From NCBI RefSeq assembly GCF_017356265.1, contig NZ_JAFNAW010000019.1, forward strand, positions 1-61,392: a stretch of 61,392 bases of DNA, read 5' to 3'. Position 1 is the first letter of the stretch; every line of letters starts with the position of its first letter. The notes under the pieces are model-generated. The model ran no database searches, was not told the origin of the DNA, and worked only from the letters and a program-made list of their open reading frames with translations. Source of the DNA: Paracoccus fontiphilus. Lineage in GTDB: Bacteria; Pseudomonadota; Alphaproteobacteria; Rhodobacterales; Rhodobacteraceae. Below are positions 46,037 through 56,346 of this stretch, piece after piece. The translations under genes were made by a program, and so were the position numbers.

Positions 46037-48016
46037 TCAGCCGATCCGGCCGCCGCCCTGCCTGGTGATCGCCACGACGGCCGGGCGCACCGGCATCGCG
46101 TCGTCGAAGTCCGGCCAACGGGTAGACAGGTCCTCGTAATAGGATGGGCGGCCGTGGCCTTCCCAGTCGTCACCGCCATCGCCCGGATGCTGCACGGCCA
46201 CGAAGAAGGTGGTCATGTCCTCGGTGATGCAAGGGCCGCACATCTCGCCGCCGACGGGCACGCGATAGAACAACCGCGAGGTGCCGCGCGCCGAACCTTC
46301 GGTATCCACGGCCCAGAGCCCGTCCGTGCGCCCCGTGTCCCCCATCGAGTTGCCGTCGGTCGAGACCCACAGCCGCCCGTCGCTGTCCACGGCGGCGTTG
46401 TCGGGCATCCCGAACCAGCCGTTCACCGTCGTCTCGGTCGAGAAGGTGGCGCCCACCTCGGCGATCTTCGGGTCGCCGCACTTCACCAGGATTTCCCAGG
46501 TGCCGGTTGTCGCCGTGAAGTCGCCGTCCTGCTCGATGATCTCGATGATGTGGCCAAAGGCGTTTTCCACGCGCGGGTTGGCGGCGTTGGCTTCCTCGCG
46601 CTTGGTGTTGTTGGTCAGCATCACATAGGCGCGGCCCGTGACCGGGTTCGGCTGGATGTCCTCGGGGCGGTCCATCGGGGTGGCTTCCAGCAGGTCGGCG
46701 GCGCGGCGGGTCTCGATCAGCACGTCGGCCTGGCTGGCAAAGCCGTTGGCTTCGGTCAGGGGACCCTCGCCGTGGACCAGCGGCAACCACTCGACGCGGC
46801 CATCGTCATGGAAGCGCGCGACATACAGCGTGCCCTCGTCCAGCAGGTCCATGTTGGCGGCGCGGTCGTCGGGGTTGTAGGTGCCCGCCGTCACGAACTT
46901 GTAGACGTAATCGAAGCGCTCGTCGTCGCCCAGGTAGAAGACCACGCGGCCGTCCTTCGCGACGACGCTTTCCGCGCCCTCGTGCTTGAAGCGGCCCAGC
47001 GCGGTGCGCTTCTTCGGGGTCGAGGCCGGGTCCATCACGTCCACCTCGACGATCCAGCCGAAGCGGTTGGCCTCGTTCGAGTCTTTCGAGATGTCGAAAC
47101 GCTCGTGGTACTTGCCCCAGGCATAGGTCGCCTCGGGGATGCCCAGGCGTTCGTAATTGGCGGCCTCGGGGTGATCGGCGGGCAGTTCGCCCATGAAGTA
47201 GCCGTGGATGTTCTCCTCGGCCATGATGTAGGTGCCCCAAGGCGTCACGCCGCCCGCGCAGTTGTTGATGGTGCCGAAGACCTTCGTGCCCGACGGATCG
47301 GCCACCGTTTGCAGGCGCGCATGGCCCGCCGCCGGTCCCGACACCGCCATCTCGGTCTTGGCAGTGATGCGGCGGTTCAGCGCGCCGTCCAGCACCGGCT
47401 GCCATTTTCCGTCAACCTTGCGGATCTCGATGACCGTGCCGCCATGGGCCGCCATCTCGATGTTCACGCGGGTTTCGTCGGCCTCGGTCACCTCGATTTC
47501 GCCATCCTTGATGGTGACGATGCCGGGGAACATCAGGTGTTCGTTGGTGTATTCGTGGTTCACGACCAGCAGGCCCCGGTCGGCGGCACCGTCCAGCGGG
47601 ATAAAGCCCACGAAGTCGTTGTTGTAGCCGAACTGGCGTTCCTGCGCGGCCTCGGACTGGTTTGCTGGGTCGAAGTCGGGCGCGTCGGCAAAGACCTTGT
47701 CGCCCCAACGCAGCAGAACGTCGGCGTCGTAACCCTCGGCGACGTGGTGGTTGGCATCCACGCCAGCAGTGACTTCGGGAAAGTTGAAGGCCGAGGCCGA
47801 GGACGCCTGCGCGTCGCCCGCCGACAGCAGCGCGATGGGGCTGACCGTGGCCGAGATAGCCGTGACCGCCATGGACCCCTTCAGGAACCCGCGACGCGAG
47901 AAGCGGGCGGCGATGATTTCGCCCATCGTCCGGTTCCCGGTCGGGTTCAGGCCGGGGCCGTCGGCTTCCTCCAGCTTGCTGGTGCGGAAGATGTTGGGGG
48001 TTTGCTGGTCACGCAT
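46037..48016 (-). CDS. phoX: PhoX-family alkaline phosphatase (DUF839)
   Basis: 659 residues. The N terminus has a twin-arginine motif (SRRGFLKG at 40-47) followed by a hydrophobic stretch, so the folded enzyme is exported. The rest is the PhoX/DUF839 beta-propeller type with DRGLLVVNHEYTNEH near residue 155 and VMLTNNTKREEA and WVSTDGNS later, typical calcium/iron site regions. It releases phosphate from esters in the periplasm. A Pho-box-like repeat lies 63 bases upstream, fitting induction under phosphate limitation. Confidence 0.87.
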   Translation of the reverse strand: MRDQQTPNIFRTSKLEEADGPGLNPTGNRTMGEIIAARFSRRGFLKGSMAVTAISATVSPIALLSAGDAQASSASAFNFPEVTAGVDANHHVAEGYDADVLLRWGDKVFADAPDFDPANQSEAAQERQFGYNNDFVGFIPLDGAADRGLLVVNHEYTNEHLMFPGIVTIKDGEIEVTEADETRVNIEMAAHGGTVIEIRKVDGKWQPVLDGALNRRITAKTEMAVSGPAAGHARLQTVADPSGTKVFGTINNCAGGVTPWGTYIMAEENIHGYFMGELPADHPEAANYERLGIPEATYAWGKYHERFDISKDSNEANRFGWIVEVDVMDPASTPKKRTALGRFKHEGAESVVAKDGRVVFYLGDDERFDYVYKFVTAGTYNPDDRAANMDLLDEGTLYVARFHDDGRVEWLPLVHGEGPLTEANGFASQADVLIETRRAADLLEATPMDRPEDIQPNPVTGRAYVMLTNNTKREEANAANPRVENAFGHIIEIIEQDGDFTATTGTWEILVKCGDPKIAEVGATFSTETTVNGWFGMPDNAAVDSDGRLWVSTDGNSMGDTGRTDGLWAVDTEGSARGTSRLFYRVPVGGEMCGPCITEDMTTFFVAVQHPGDGGDDWEGHGRPSYYEDLSTRWPDFDDAMPVRPAVVAITRQGGGRIG

Positions 48017-48079
48017 CGCGCTCTCCTGGCTGGTCGTGGGGGCCGTTCAAGGCCTGTCGGGCAGCGATTAGGCGCAGGG

Positions 48080-48108
48080 TGCGACAGTGATGCGACTGGA
48101 TTGTGAAG
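48080..48108 (-). promoter_or_regulatory. Pho-box-like triple repeat upstream of phoX
   Basis: On the minus strand three seven-base units, CTTCACA, AGTCGCA and TGTCGCA, are each separated by four bases, the 11-base pitch of PhoB sites. It is 63 bases upstream of the phoX ATG. Agreement with the consensus CTGTCAT is partial. Confidence 0.55.
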
Positions 48109-48136
48109 GTTTTTCAAAACCGATGACGCTCAGGGA

Positions 48137-48160
48137 AACGCCCGCCATGGGGCGGGCGTT
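48137..48160 (-). terminator. Rho-independent terminator of argF
   Basis: 10-bp stem AACGCCCGCC / GGCGGGCGTT (48137-48146 with 48151-48160) with a four-base loop, 11 bases beyond the argF stop codon. The T run on the minus strand is short (TTT). Confidence 0.75.
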
Positions 48161-48171
48161 CGCTTGCTTGG

Positions 48172-49098
48172 TCAAACGCCAAGGCACCAGCGCATCACGG
48201 CCTTTTGGGCGTGCAGCCGGTTCTCGGCCTCGTCCCAGATCACCGAATGGGGGCCGTCCATGACGGCGCTTGTCACCTCGTCCTCGCGGTGGGCGGGAAG
48301 GCAATGCATGAACAGGCTGTCCGGCTTGGCGCGGGCCATCAGCGCCTCGTTCACCTGGTAGCCGCGCAACTGGTTGTGGCGGCGTTCCTTGGCGGACTGG
48401 GGATCGTGCATGGAAACCCAAGTGTCGGCGATGACCAGGTCGGCGCCGTCCACGGCCTTCATCGGGTCGCGCTCGATGGCTATGGCCACGCCCTGGGCAC
48501 GGGCGAAGTCCAGCGCCTCGCGCTCGGGGTCAAGCGGCGGGGGACCCGTGAAGGTGAAGTCGTATCCGAACTGCCCCGCCCCGTGGATCACGCTGGCGCA
48601 GACATTGTTGCCGTCGCCCACCCAGACCACCTTGCGGCCCGCGATGGGGCCGCGATGTTCCTCGAAGGTCATCACGTCGGCCATGATCTGGCAGGGATGG
48701 GTGCGGTTCGTCAGGCCGTTGATGACGGGCACGGTGGCGTGTTCCGCCATCTCCAGCAGGGTCGCCTCCTCGAAGGTGCGGATCATGATGAGGTCCACAT
48801 AGCGCGACAGCACGCGGGCGGTGTCGGCAATCGTCTCGCCATGGCCCAGTTGCATCTCGGACCCCGACAGGACCATGGTGTGCCCGCCCATCTGGCGCAC
48901 GCCCACGTCGAAGCTGACGCGGGTGCGGGTCGAGGGCTTTTCGAAGATCAGCGCGACCATGCGGCCCGCCAGCGGCTGGTCGTCATCGGGCGTGCCCTTG
49001 GGACGGCCGTTGCGGGCGGTCTTCATGGCATGGGCCTGGTCGATGATCGACCGCAGTTCCGCCTTGTCGGTGGTGTGAATGTCCAGAAAATGCTTCAT
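48172..49098 (-). CDS. argF: Ornithine carbamoyltransferase
   Basis: 308 residues, begun at the ATG at 49098 where the protein starts [19 protein letters not shown]. Carbamoyl phosphate motif EKPSTRTR is at about residues 52-59, HPCQ in [11 protein letters not shown], and the ornithine motif [10 protein letters not shown] near the C terminus. Makes citrulline in arginine synthesis. It follows argD after 152 bases in the same direction, so the pair may be co-transcribed, though a GC-rich hairpin near 49142-49161 lies between. Confidence 0.96.
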   Translation of the reverse strand: MKHFLDIHTTDKAELRSIIDQAHAMKTARNGRPKGTPDDDQPLAGRMVALIFEKPSTRTRVSFDVGVRQMGGHTMVLSGSEMQLGHGETIADTARVLSRYVDLIMIRTFEEATLLEMAEHATVPVINGLTNRTHPCQIMADVMTFEEHRGPIAGRKVVWVGDGNNVCASVIHGAGQFGYDFTFTGPPPLDPEREALDFARAQGVAIAIERDPMKAVDGADLVIADTWVSMHDPQSAKERRHNQLRGYQVNEALMARAKPDSLFMHCLPAHREDEVTSAVMDGPHSVIWDEAENRLHAQKAVMRWCLGV

Positions 49099-49250
49099 CT
49101 TCACGTCTTTCGCGATTTGGGCAAGGAAGCCCGCTTGGACTGCCGGGGTCAACCCCCCGGCGTGATCGGCACGAAAGATGCAGCTATCGTCGGCGCGTCA
49201 GCGGGCGGCAGGGATGGGTCCCGCCGCCGGCGATGTGTCTGGATGCAAGC

Positions 49251-50417
49251 TCACGCAAGACTTGCCGCCGCCCTGTCGAGCCGCGCCACCGCCTCGGCGA
49301 TCTCCTCGTCGGTGATGTTGAGCGGCGGCAGCAGGCGCAGGGTGTTGTCGGCGGCGGGCACCGTCAGCAGGTGCTGGGCATAGCCCGCCTTGACCAGGTC
49401 GGCCGGCGCGGCCTTGCATTTCAGGCCCAGCATCAGGCCCTGTCCGCGCACGCATTCGAAGACGTCCGGGTGCGCCGCGACCAGGCCTTCCAGCTTCTGG
49501 CGGAACAGGGCGGCCTTGCGGTTGACCTCGGCCAGGAAGGCGTCGTCGGCGACGATCTCCATCACGCGGGCGCCGACCGCGCAGGCCAGCGGGTTGCCGC
49601 CATAGGTGGAGCCGTGCGTGCCCGCGACCATCCCGGCGGCGGCCTTTTCGGTGGCAAGGACCGCGCCCAGCGGGAAGCCCCCGCCAATGCCCTTGGCCAC
49701 CATCATGATGTCGGGCGTGATGCCCGCGTATTCATGCGCGAACAGCCGACCCGTCCGACCCATGCCGCACTGGACCTCATCCAGCACCAGCAGCGCGCCA
49801 TGCTTGTCGCAAAGCGCCCGGATCTGCTGCAGGTCGGCGTCGGACAGCGGGCGGATGCCCCCCTCGCCCTGCACGGGCTCGATCATCACGGCCGCCGTCC
49901 TGTCAGTGATCGCGGCCTCCAGCGCATCCAGATCGCCCCAGGGAAGCTGGCGGAAGCCGGGCATCAGGGGCCCGAAGCCCTTGACCATCTTTTCCGACCC
50001 GGCCGCCGCGATGGCGCCGGTGGAGCGGCCGTGGAAGGCGCCCTCGAAGGTGAGGATCTCGGTCCGGTCCTGGCCCTGGTCATGCCAGTACTTGCGGACC
50101 ATCTTGATCGCCAGTTCGGCCGCCTCGGTGCCGGAATTGGTGATGAAGACCGTGTCGGCAAAGGTGTGTTCCACCAGCAGGTCGGCCAGCCGTTCCTGCT
50201 GCGGAATCTGGTACAGGTTCGAGACATGCCAGATCCGGCCCGCCTGTTCGGTCAGGGCGGCGACTAGGTCGGGGTTCGCGTGGCCCAGCACGTTCACCGC
50301 GATGCCCGACCCCAGATCCAGGTATCGGCTGCCGTCCGTGGCGATGGCCCAGGCCCCCTCGCCCTTCTCGAAGGCAATGGGCGCGCGATTGTAGGTCGGC
50401 AGGACGTGCGAAATCAT
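49251..50417 (-). CDS. argD: Acetylornithine/succinyldiaminopimelate aminotransferase
   Basis: 388 residues, class III PLP aminotransferase. [14 protein letters not shown] and [10 protein letters not shown] mark the fold; the PLP lysine is in [13 protein letters not shown]. Transfers the amino group from glutamate in arginine and possibly lysine synthesis. Upstream of argF. Because an arginase gene also lies within 6 kb, arginine synthesis and breakdown genes are close here but not in one operon. Confidence 0.93.
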   Translation of the reverse strand: MISHVLPTYNRAPIAFEKGEGAWAIATDGSRYLDLGSGIAVNVLGHANPDLVAALTEQAGRIWHVSNLYQIPQQERLADLLVEHTFADTVFITNSGTEAAELAIKMVRKYWHDQGQDRTEILTFEGAFHGRSTGAIAAAGSEKMVKGFGPLMPGFRQLPWGDLDALEAAITDRTAAVMIEPVQGEGGIRPLSDADLQQIRALCDKHGALLVLDEVQCGMGRTGRLFAHEYAGITPDIMMVAKGIGGGFPLGAVLATEKAAAGMVAGTHGSTYGGNPLACAVGARVMEIVADDAFLAEVNRKAALFRQKLEGLVAAHPDVFECVRGQGLMLGLKCKAAPADLVKAGYAQHLLTVPAADNTLRLLPPLNITDEEIAEAVARLDRAAASLA

Positions 50418-50565
50418 AGGGGACTCCCCGATTGGCAGGACGGATGGTGGAAGGCAGGCGGGATCGGACGGTGACGAGACGTCAACGTCGGGGACGGGCG
50501 GCGGTGGTGGTGGCGGTCCAGGCGATCATGCCCCCGGCCATAGCGCCGATTTGGCCCCCGCGCAA

Positions 50566-51402
50566 TCACGCTTTCATCCGATAGCCGGTTTTCAGCCAGC
50601 GCCACGCCAGCCACAGCACGGCCGCGACACAGCCCGCGCAGATCAGCAAGCCGCGCCAGACGGGCGCGTCGCTGACCCCCGTGACGCCATAGCGCGCGCC
50701 GTCGATCAGGTAGAAGACCGGGTTCCAGTGCGACAGGGTGCGGAAGGGTTCCGGCAGGGCATCGACCGAATAGAAGGTGCCGGACAGGAAGGACAGCGGC
50801 GTGATGACGAAGTTGGTGATCGCCGCCATCTGGTCGAACTTCTGCGCCAGGATGCCGGCCAGGATGCCCAGCCCCCCAAGCAGAAGCGCCGCCAGAGCCA
50901 CGAACGCCAGGGTCCATCCAGGATGGGAGATTCCCTGCCCCGTCACCAGGATCATGCCGGTGCCGATCACCGTGCCCACCAACCCGGCGCGCACGACCGA
51001 TCCGGCCAGATAGCCCGCCAGCAGCTCGCCCGCAGACAGGGGCGGCATCAGCGTGTCGACGATGTTGCCCTGCACCTTGGCCGCCGTGATCGAGCTTGAT
51101 GTGTTGGCGAAGGCGTTCTGGATCACCGTCATCATCAGGATGCCCGGCCCCAGGAAGACCAGGTAGGGCAAGCCCATCACCGCGCCGCGCCCCTGCCCCA
51201 GGGCCAGCGCGAAGATCAGCACGAACAGCGCGGCCGTCATCAGGGGCGCGAAGATCGTCTGCTGCCAGACGGCCATGAAGCGCATCACCTCCCGCAGGGC
51301 CAGGGTTTGCAGGCCCAGCCAGTTGACGCGGCCGAAGCGGCGCACGCCCATGGCATGAAGGTCCGGCGTGGCGGGGCCCTGGGGGCGGATCGTGGGGGGC
51401 AT
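50566..51402 (-). CDS. ABC-2 type transporter permease
   Basis: 278 residues with about six membrane segments and the ABC-2 pattern (LVFLGPGILMMTVIQNAF, then ITPLSFLSGTFYSVDALPEPF). These permeases export polysaccharide, lipid or drugs with a separate ATPase, which is not encoded in the window. I start at the ATG at 51402 because AAGGA lies upstream; a longer reading would add 22 residues. It is divergent from gcrA with 116 bases between, and in line with argD. Confidence 0.87.
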   Translation of the reverse strand: MPPTIRPQGPATPDLHAMGVRRFGRVNWLGLQTLALREVMRFMAVWQQTIFAPLMTAALFVLIFALALGQGRGAVMGLPYLVFLGPGILMMTVIQNAFANTSSSITAAKVQGNIVDTLMPPLSAGELLAGYLAGSVVRAGLVGTVIGTGMILVTGQGISHPGWTLAFVALAALLLGGLGILAGILAQKFDQMAAITNFVITPLSFLSGTFYSVDALPEPFRTLSHWNPVFYLIDGARYGVTGVSDAPVWRGLLICAGCVAAVLWLAWRWLKTGYRMKA

Positions 51403-51518
51403 CTCGCGGTCCTTGAATTTCTGCGGATCGGCGGCTAAATCTCGGCATCCCGTTTCTGACGGGGGCAATCGCAGGTTTCAAGATGGGGCGGCTGACGGTT
51501 CCGCCCGGAAAGGCAGCC

Positions 51519-52127
51519 ATGTCCTGGACGGACGAACGCGTCGAGACGCTGAAGCGCATGTGGGCCGAAGGCCAGTCGGCAAGCGCCATCGCCAAGGAAC
51601 TGGGCGGCGTGACCCGCAACGCGGTCATCGGCAAGGTCCACCGCCTTGGCCTGTCCAACCGCAACGACGAGCCCGAGCCCGTCCCCGCGCCTGCTCCCGA
51701 ACCCGTTGCGGAAAAGGTCGTCGACCGCAAGCCCGCCCCGGCCCCCCAGCCCATTCGCCCCGAACCCCAGCCCGAGGTTGCCGCAGCAGCAGCCGACCCT
51801 GCCCCGGAAGAACCCGTGTCCCAGCCTGTCTTCACCCCCGTCCCCCGCCGCCCCATCGTGCCCGCGGGCCAGCCCCTGCCGCCGCAGCCTTCCGCCAACG
51901 AGATCAGCCCGGAAACGCTGGCCTCGGTCCGCGAGGTGGAAAAGCGCGCCCGCAAGCTGACCCTGATGGAGCTGACCGAGCGCACCTGCAAATGGCCGAT
52001 CGGCGATCCCGCGACCGAGAAGTTCTGGTTCTGCGGCCTGCCCAGCCAGCCCGGCAAGCCTTATTGCGAGGCCCATGTCAGCGTGGCCTTCCAGCCGATG
52101 AGCTCGCGCCGCGACCGCCGGCGGTAA
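51519..52127 (+). CDS. gcrA: GcrA cell-cycle regulator
   Basis: 202 residues. The N-terminal helix-turn-helix MSWTDERVETLKRMWAEGQS with IAKELGGVTRNAVIGKVHRLGL (split by a few residues) is the GcrA DNA-binding domain. A long proline-rich linker follows (residues 50-130), then the C-terminal sigma70-interacting domain with CKWPIGDPATEKFWFCG. GcrA activates promoters methylated by CcrM and is confined to alphaproteobacteria. AAAGG precedes the ATG. No operon partner. Confidence 0.93.
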   Translation: MSWTDERVETLKRMWAEGQSASAIAKELGGVTRNAVIGKVHRLGLSNRNDEPEPVPAPAPEPVAEKVVDRKPAPAPQPIRPEPQPEVAAAAADPAPEEPVSQPVFTPVPRRPIVPAGQPLPPQPSANEISPETLASVREVEKRARKLTLMELTERTCKWPIGDPATEKFWFCGLPSQPGKPYCEAHVSVAFQPMSSRRDRRR

Positions 52128-52148
52128 TCGCCTGAACCCGTGCCCGGC

Positions 52149-53096
52149 CTAGAAGCCCGGCACGCGGCCTTCCACCCAGGCGCGCAGGATCGCCTGGGCG
52201 ATCGCGCCCTTGCGCGCCGGCATGATCCTGTCGTGCTGCCCGGCCAAGGCTAGCGCGACCTCGGCCTTGCTGGCCCACAGGGCATCCTCCAGTTCCTTTG
52301 GGTCGATGGCGATGTCGCGCGTCTCGGCCCGCGCCACGCAGCCGATCATCAGCGAGGCCGGGAACGGCCAGGGTTGAGAGGTCAGGTAGCGCACGGTGCC
52401 CACCCGCACCGACGATTCCTCGTGAACCTCGCGCCGCACGGCTTCCTCGACCGTCTCGCCGGGTTCCACGAAACCCGCCAGCAGCGAATACATCCGGTCG
52501 TCCCAGCCGGGCTGGCGTCCCAGCAGGACATTGTCGCCATCCAGCACCAGCATGATGACCACGGGATCGGTGCGGGGAAAATGCTGCCGCCCGCAGGCCG
52601 GGCAGTCAAACCGCCAGCCCGCATAGGCCACGCGGTTGCGCGCGCCGCAGTTGGAACAAAAGCCGTGGCTGCGCCGCCATTCGAAGATGCCCTTGGCCGG
52701 GGCCGCGATCCCCGCGTCGCGATGATCCAGGTGCGACAGGACGGCGCGCAGGTCGCTGAAGCCGCGGGTCCCGGGCAGGCCGAACAGCGCCGCGGCATCG
52801 CCGTCCGGCGGCATCGAATCCGCAAGCTCGACGGCGAAATGCGCGGTGCCGCCTTCATCCAGGCCCAGGAACAGCGACGTCGCGGCCGTGCCGGCGACCA
52901 TCGGGTCGCCCGTCGCCAGCCAGACCAGCCTCGGCCCCGCATCCGTCGCGTCGAACAGCGGCTTGCCCTGCCAGAACGGCAGCACCCGGCTGGCGGGATC
53001 GTCAAGAAGGGCGGCCATGGCGCCGGCGTCGCCGCGCAGCCGGTCCGCGCGATCCAGGTAGCTGCCGGCAAAGGTGACTTCGGATTCGTCGATCAT
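52149..53096 (-). CDS. nudC: NAD(+)/NADH pyrophosphatase or NAD-capped RNA decapping hydrolase
   Basis: 315 residues. The NudC zinc ribbon is FCSNCGAR ... CPACGRQHF, then the Nudix box [20 protein letters not shown], and the NADH-specific [11 protein letters not shown] motif. Splits NAD(H) into NMN(H) and AMP and removes NAD caps from RNA in related enzymes. The ATG at 53096 starts [11 protein letters not shown]; a longer frame adds 40 residues that overlap the metG upstream region. Divergent from metG by 100 bases; convergent with gcrA. Confidence 0.93.
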   Translation of the reverse strand: MIDESEVTFAGSYLDRADRLRGDAGAMAALLDDPASRVLPFWQGKPLFDATDAGPRLVWLATGDPMVAGTAATSLFLGLDEGGTAHFAVELADSMPPDGDAAALFGLPGTRGFSDLRAVLSHLDHRDAGIAAPAKGIFEWRRSHGFCSNCGARNRVAYAGWRFDCPACGRQHFPRTDPVVIMLVLDGDNVLLGRQPGWDDRMYSLLAGFVEPGETVEEAVRREVHEESSVRVGTVRYLTSQPWPFPASLMIGCVARAETRDIAIDPKELEDALWASKAEVALALAGQHDRIMPARKGAIAQAILRAWVEGRVPGF

Positions 53097-53196
53097 GCCC
53101 GCGACGCTGCACCGTCCTGCGCGCGGCGGCAAGCCCCGGCACTTTCCATCGCCCCCCAAGGCGGATACACAGGCGCCCGACCAAAAGGACGCGATC

Positions 53197-54915
53197 ATGG
53201 CCCGCCATCTCATCACCTCTGCCCTGCCCTACATCAACGGCATCAAGCACCTGGGCAACCTCGTGGGCTCGCAACTGCCCGCCGATCTCTATGCCCGCTT
53301 CCTGCGGGCGCGGGGACACGAGGTGATGTTCATCTGCGCCACCGACGAACACGGCACCCCGGCCGAACTCGCCGCCGCCAAGACGGGCGAGCCCGTGGCC
53401 GACTATTGCGCGCGGATGCATGGCGAGCAGTCGGCGCTGGCACGGGGCTTCGGCCTCTCCTTCGACCATTACGGCCGGTCTTCCAGCGACCGCAACCGGG
53501 TGCTGACCCAGCATTTCGCAGGGCGTCTGGCCGACAACGGCTATATCGCCGAGGTCAGCGAGAAGCAGGTCTATTCCGTCGATGACGGCCGCTTCCTGCC
53601 CGACCGCTATATCGAGGGCACCTGCCCCAACTGCGGTTACGACAAGGCGCGCGGCGACCAGTGCGAGAACTGCACCAAGCAGCTTGACCCGACCGACCTG
53701 ATCGACCCGCGCAGCGCGATTTCCGGCAGCACCAACCTTGAGGTGCGGGAAACCAAGCACCTGTATCTGCGCCAGTCCGCGTTGAAGGACCAGATCAGCG
53801 ACTGGATCGACAGCAAGCGTGACTGGCCGATCCTGACCACCTCGATCGCACGGAAATGGCTGGACGACGGCGACGGGCTGCAGGACCGGGGCATCACCCG
53901 CGACCTCAACTGGGGCGTGCCGGTGAAGCGCGGCGACCAACCCTGGCCGGGGATGGAGGGCAAGGTCTTCTATGTCTGGTTCGACGCGCCCATCGAATAC
54001 ATCGCCGCGACCGCCGAATGGGCCGATGCCAACGGCAAGACCGACGCCGACTGGCGCCGCTGGTGGCGCAACGATGAAGGGGCGGACGACGTGACCTATA
54101 CCCAGTTCATGGGCAAGGACAACGTGCCCTTCCACACCCTGTCCTTCCCCGCGACCCTGATCGGCTCGGGCGAGCCGTGGCGGATGGTCGATTACATCAA
54201 GTCCTTCAACTACCTGACCTATGACGGCGGGCAGTTCTCGACCAGCCAGGGCCGTGGCGTCTTCATGGACCACGCGCTGGAGATCCTGCCCGCCGACTAC
54301 TGGCGCTGGTGGCTTTTGTCCCACGCCCCCGAATCCGGCGACAGCGAGTTCACCTGGGAGAACTTCCAGCAGTCGGTGAACAAGGATCTGGCCGACGTGC
54401 TGGGCAACTTCGTCAGCCGCATCACCAAGTTCTGCCGGTCCAAGTTCGGCGAGACTGTCCCCGACGGCGGCAGCCACGGCCCCGAGGAAGAGGCGCTGAT
54501 CGATGCGCTGACCACCCGCATCCGCGCCTATGAAGGCTTCATGGCCGCGATGGAGGTGCGCAAGTCCGCGTCCGAACTGCGCGCCATCTGGGTTCTGGGC
54601 AACGAATACCTGCAATCCGCCGCCCCCTGGTCCACGTTCAAGACCGATCCCCAGAAGGCCGCCATGCAGGTTCGCCTGGGCCTGAACCTGATCCGCCTTT
54701 ATGCGGTCCTGTCGGCACCTTTCATCCCCTTCTCGGCGCGCACGATGTTGGAGGCGATGGGGACCGCGGACGACGGCTGGCCCGACGACGTGACGGCGGC
54801 GCTGAATGCCCTGCCCGCGGGCCACGCCTTCACCGTGCCCGAGGTGCTGTTCGCCAAGATTACCAACGAAAGCCGCGCCGAATGGGAAGACCGCTTCAAG
54901 GGCGTTCGCCAGTAA
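53197..54915 (+). CDS. metG: Methionyl-tRNA synthetase
   Basis: 572 residues, class I synthetase. The HIGH-type signature is in [12 protein letters not shown], the zinc region has [11 protein letters not shown] and CENC, and the KMSKS-type loop reads [11 protein letters not shown]. No C-terminal tRNA-binding (EMAP-like) domain, which E. coli MetG has but many alphaproteobacterial enzymes lack. The start is fixed by the [15 protein letters not shown] opening. Confidence 0.95.
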   Translation: MARHLITSALPYINGIKHLGNLVGSQLPADLYARFLRARGHEVMFICATDEHGTPAELAAAKTGEPVADYCARMHGEQSALARGFGLSFDHYGRSSSDRNRVLTQHFAGRLADNGYIAEVSEKQVYSVDDGRFLPDRYIEGTCPNCGYDKARGDQCENCTKQLDPTDLIDPRSAISGSTNLEVRETKHLYLRQSALKDQISDWIDSKRDWPILTTSIARKWLDDGDGLQDRGITRDLNWGVPVKRGDQPWPGMEGKVFYVWFDAPIEYIAATAEWADANGKTDADWRRWWRNDEGADDVTYTQFMGKDNVPFHTLSFPATLIGSGEPWRMVDYIKSFNYLTYDGGQFSTSQGRGVFMDHALEILPADYWRWWLLSHAPESGDSEFTWENFQQSVNKDLADVLGNFVSRITKFCRSKFGETVPDGGSHGPEEEALIDALTTRIRAYEGFMAAMEVRKSASELRAIWVLGNEYLQSAAPWSTFKTDPQKAAMQVRLGLNLIRLYAVLSAPFIPFSARTMLEAMGTADDGWPDDVTAALNALPAGHAFTVPEVLFAKITNESRAEWEDRFKGVRQ

Positions 54916-55001
54916 CCCTTTCGCAAGCCTTGCCGGGCGGTGGACATTCCCGCCCGGTCTGCCTTTAGTTGCCGCGAACGCCGTCAACCGAAAGGTCCGC
55001 C

Positions 55002-55922
55002 ATGACGCATTGCATCCTTCTGGGCGCCCCCATGGACGAGGGCCAGCGCCGGCCCGGCTGTCTCATGGGGCCCGCCGCCTACCGCGTCGCCGGTCTGGCC
55101 CAGACCCTTGTCGCGCTGAACCACACGGTCGAGGACCGGGGCGACGTGCTGCCCGGACCCGCGCCCGCCGTCACCTGCGTCAATCCCGCCGTCCACCACC
55201 TGCCCGAGATGGTCGCCTGGACCGACGCCCTGCGCGAGGCCGTAGCCGATGCCCTGCCCGACGGCCTGCCCATCGTCATGGGCGGCGACCATGCCCTGGC
55301 GCTTGGCACCGTGGCAGGCGCCGCCGTCCATTCCCGCCGCCAGGGCCGCCCCCTGTTCGTGATCTGGCTGGACGCCCACAGCGACATCCACACGGTCGAG
55401 ACCACGACCTCGGGCAACCTGCACGGCACGCCCATGGCCTATGCGCTGGGCCTGGGGGGCTTCGATCCCTTTCCGCCCTTTCCCCATCCGGTTCCGGGCC
55501 AGAACATCTGCATGTTCGGCATCCGCAGCGTCGATCCGGCCGAACATGCCGCCCTGCAGGCCATCGACATCACCGTGAACGACATGCGGGTCCTGGACGA
55601 ACAGGGCATCGTCGCGCCCTTGCGCGCCTTCCTGGACCGGGTGCAGGCCGCGAACGGGATGCTGCATGTCTCGCTGGACGTGGACTTCCTCGACCCCTCC
55701 ATCGCCCCAGCCGTCGGCACCACCGTCCCGGGCGGCGCCACCTTCCGCGAGGCGCACCTGGTCATGGAACTTCTGCACGAATCGGGGCTGGTGACATCGC
55801 TGGACCTCGTGGAACTGAACCCGTTCCTGGACGACCGGGGCCGCACGGCCAAGCTGATGGTCGATCTGGTCGGCAGCCTGATGGGCCGCAAGGTCTTCGA
55901 CCGCCCGACCCGCAGCTTCTGA
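55002..55922 (+). CDS. rocF: Arginase
   Basis: 306 residues; hydrolyses arginine to ornithine and urea. The dinuclear manganese motifs are complete: GGDHALALG, WLDAHSDIHT and SLDVDFLDPS, and HGTPM in between. Length and the N-terminal GAPMDEGQRRPGCLMGP segment separate it from agmatinase. AAAGG precedes the ATG. It follows metG after 86 bases in the same direction, but the two have no obvious shared role. Confidence 0.92.
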   Translation: MTHCILLGAPMDEGQRRPGCLMGPAAYRVAGLAQTLVALNHTVEDRGDVLPGPAPAVTCVNPAVHHLPEMVAWTDALREAVADALPDGLPIVMGGDHALALGTVAGAAVHSRRQGRPLFVIWLDAHSDIHTVETTTSGNLHGTPMAYALGLGGFDPFPPFPHPVPGQNICMFGIRSVDPAEHAALQAIDITVNDMRVLDEQGIVAPLRAFLDRVQAANGMLHVSLDVDFLDPSIAPAVGTTVPGGATFREAHLVMELLHESGLVTSLDLVELNPFLDDRGRTAKLMVDLVGSLMGRKVFDRPTRSF

Positions 55923-55966
55923 AAGCCTTGCCAATCCCCGCCCCGCCGATTAGCGACACGCATGGC

Positions 55967-56051
55967 GCGGGCGTGGCGGAATGGTAGACGCATGGGACTT
56001 AAACTCCCTGGAGCTTCGCTCGTGCGGGTTCAAGTCCCGCCGCCCGCACCA
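55967..56051 (+). tRNA. tRNA-Leu (anticodon TAA)
   Basis: 85 bases with encoded CCA. Acceptor arms GCGGGCG / CGCCCGC pair fully, the D arm has GGCGGAATGGTAGAC, the anticodon loop contains TAA, a long variable arm (TGGAGCTTCGCTCGTG) marks a leucine tRNA, and the T loop is GTTCAAGTC. Confidence 0.97.
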
Positions 56052-56073
56052 GCTTTCCGGACCGGAAACGCAG

Positions 56074-56107
56074 ACGGCCAGCCCCGGGGGACTGGCCGTT
56101 TCTGTTT
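56074..56107 (+). terminator. Terminator after tRNA-Leu
   Basis: 8-bp stem (56074-56081 with 56092-56099) and a ten-base loop followed by TTCTGTTT, 22 bases past the tRNA. Confidence 0.7.
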
Positions 56108-56113
56108 GGACCG

Positions 56114-56163
56114 TGGTGCCGGTGAAGGGACTCGAACCCCCGACCCCATCATTACGAATGATA
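56114..56163 (-). pseudogene. 3' fragment of tRNA-Thr (anticodon CGT), attachment site of the integrated element
   Basis: Reading on the minus strand, this is exactly positions 27-76 of a tRNA: the anticodon stem-loop with CGT (complement 56154-56156), variable loop, T arm with GGTTCGAGTC, acceptor 3' strand CACCGGC, discriminator A and CCA. No 5' half (which should begin GCCGGTG) lies beyond 56164. This is the classic footprint of a tyrosine-integrase element in a tRNA gene. Confidence 0.88.
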
Positions 56164-56290
56164 TGCCCCTATGTTTCGGGGCGTATCAGATAAGATCAGA
56201 GCGGAACAGTAACCTACTGATTTTCTGAATTTCTGCATTCCTCTTGTATCCCGTTGTAACGGTCTGTCTCGGCGCCTATCATCAAGATCT

Positions 56291-56326
56291 GTTACCCCAG
56301 ATGTTACCCCTGATGCTCGGGGTAAC
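56291..56326. repeat. GTTACCCC repeats ahead of the integrase
   Basis: GTTACCCC occurs directly repeated at 56291-56298 and 56303-56310 (12-base pitch) and inverted as GGGGTAAC at 56319-56326, within the 60 bases before the integrase ATG. Likely binding sites for the integrase arm domain, an excisionase or a repressor. Confidence 0.6.
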
Positions 56327-56346
56327 GCGGATCGAGAGGATAGAGG

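Noticed and set aside
56164..56182. The GCCCC / GGGGC stem beside the tRNA-Thr fragment as the missing 5' half of the tRNA
   Set aside because: It cannot pair with the acceptor or T arm and lacks the GCCGGTG start needed for this tRNA.
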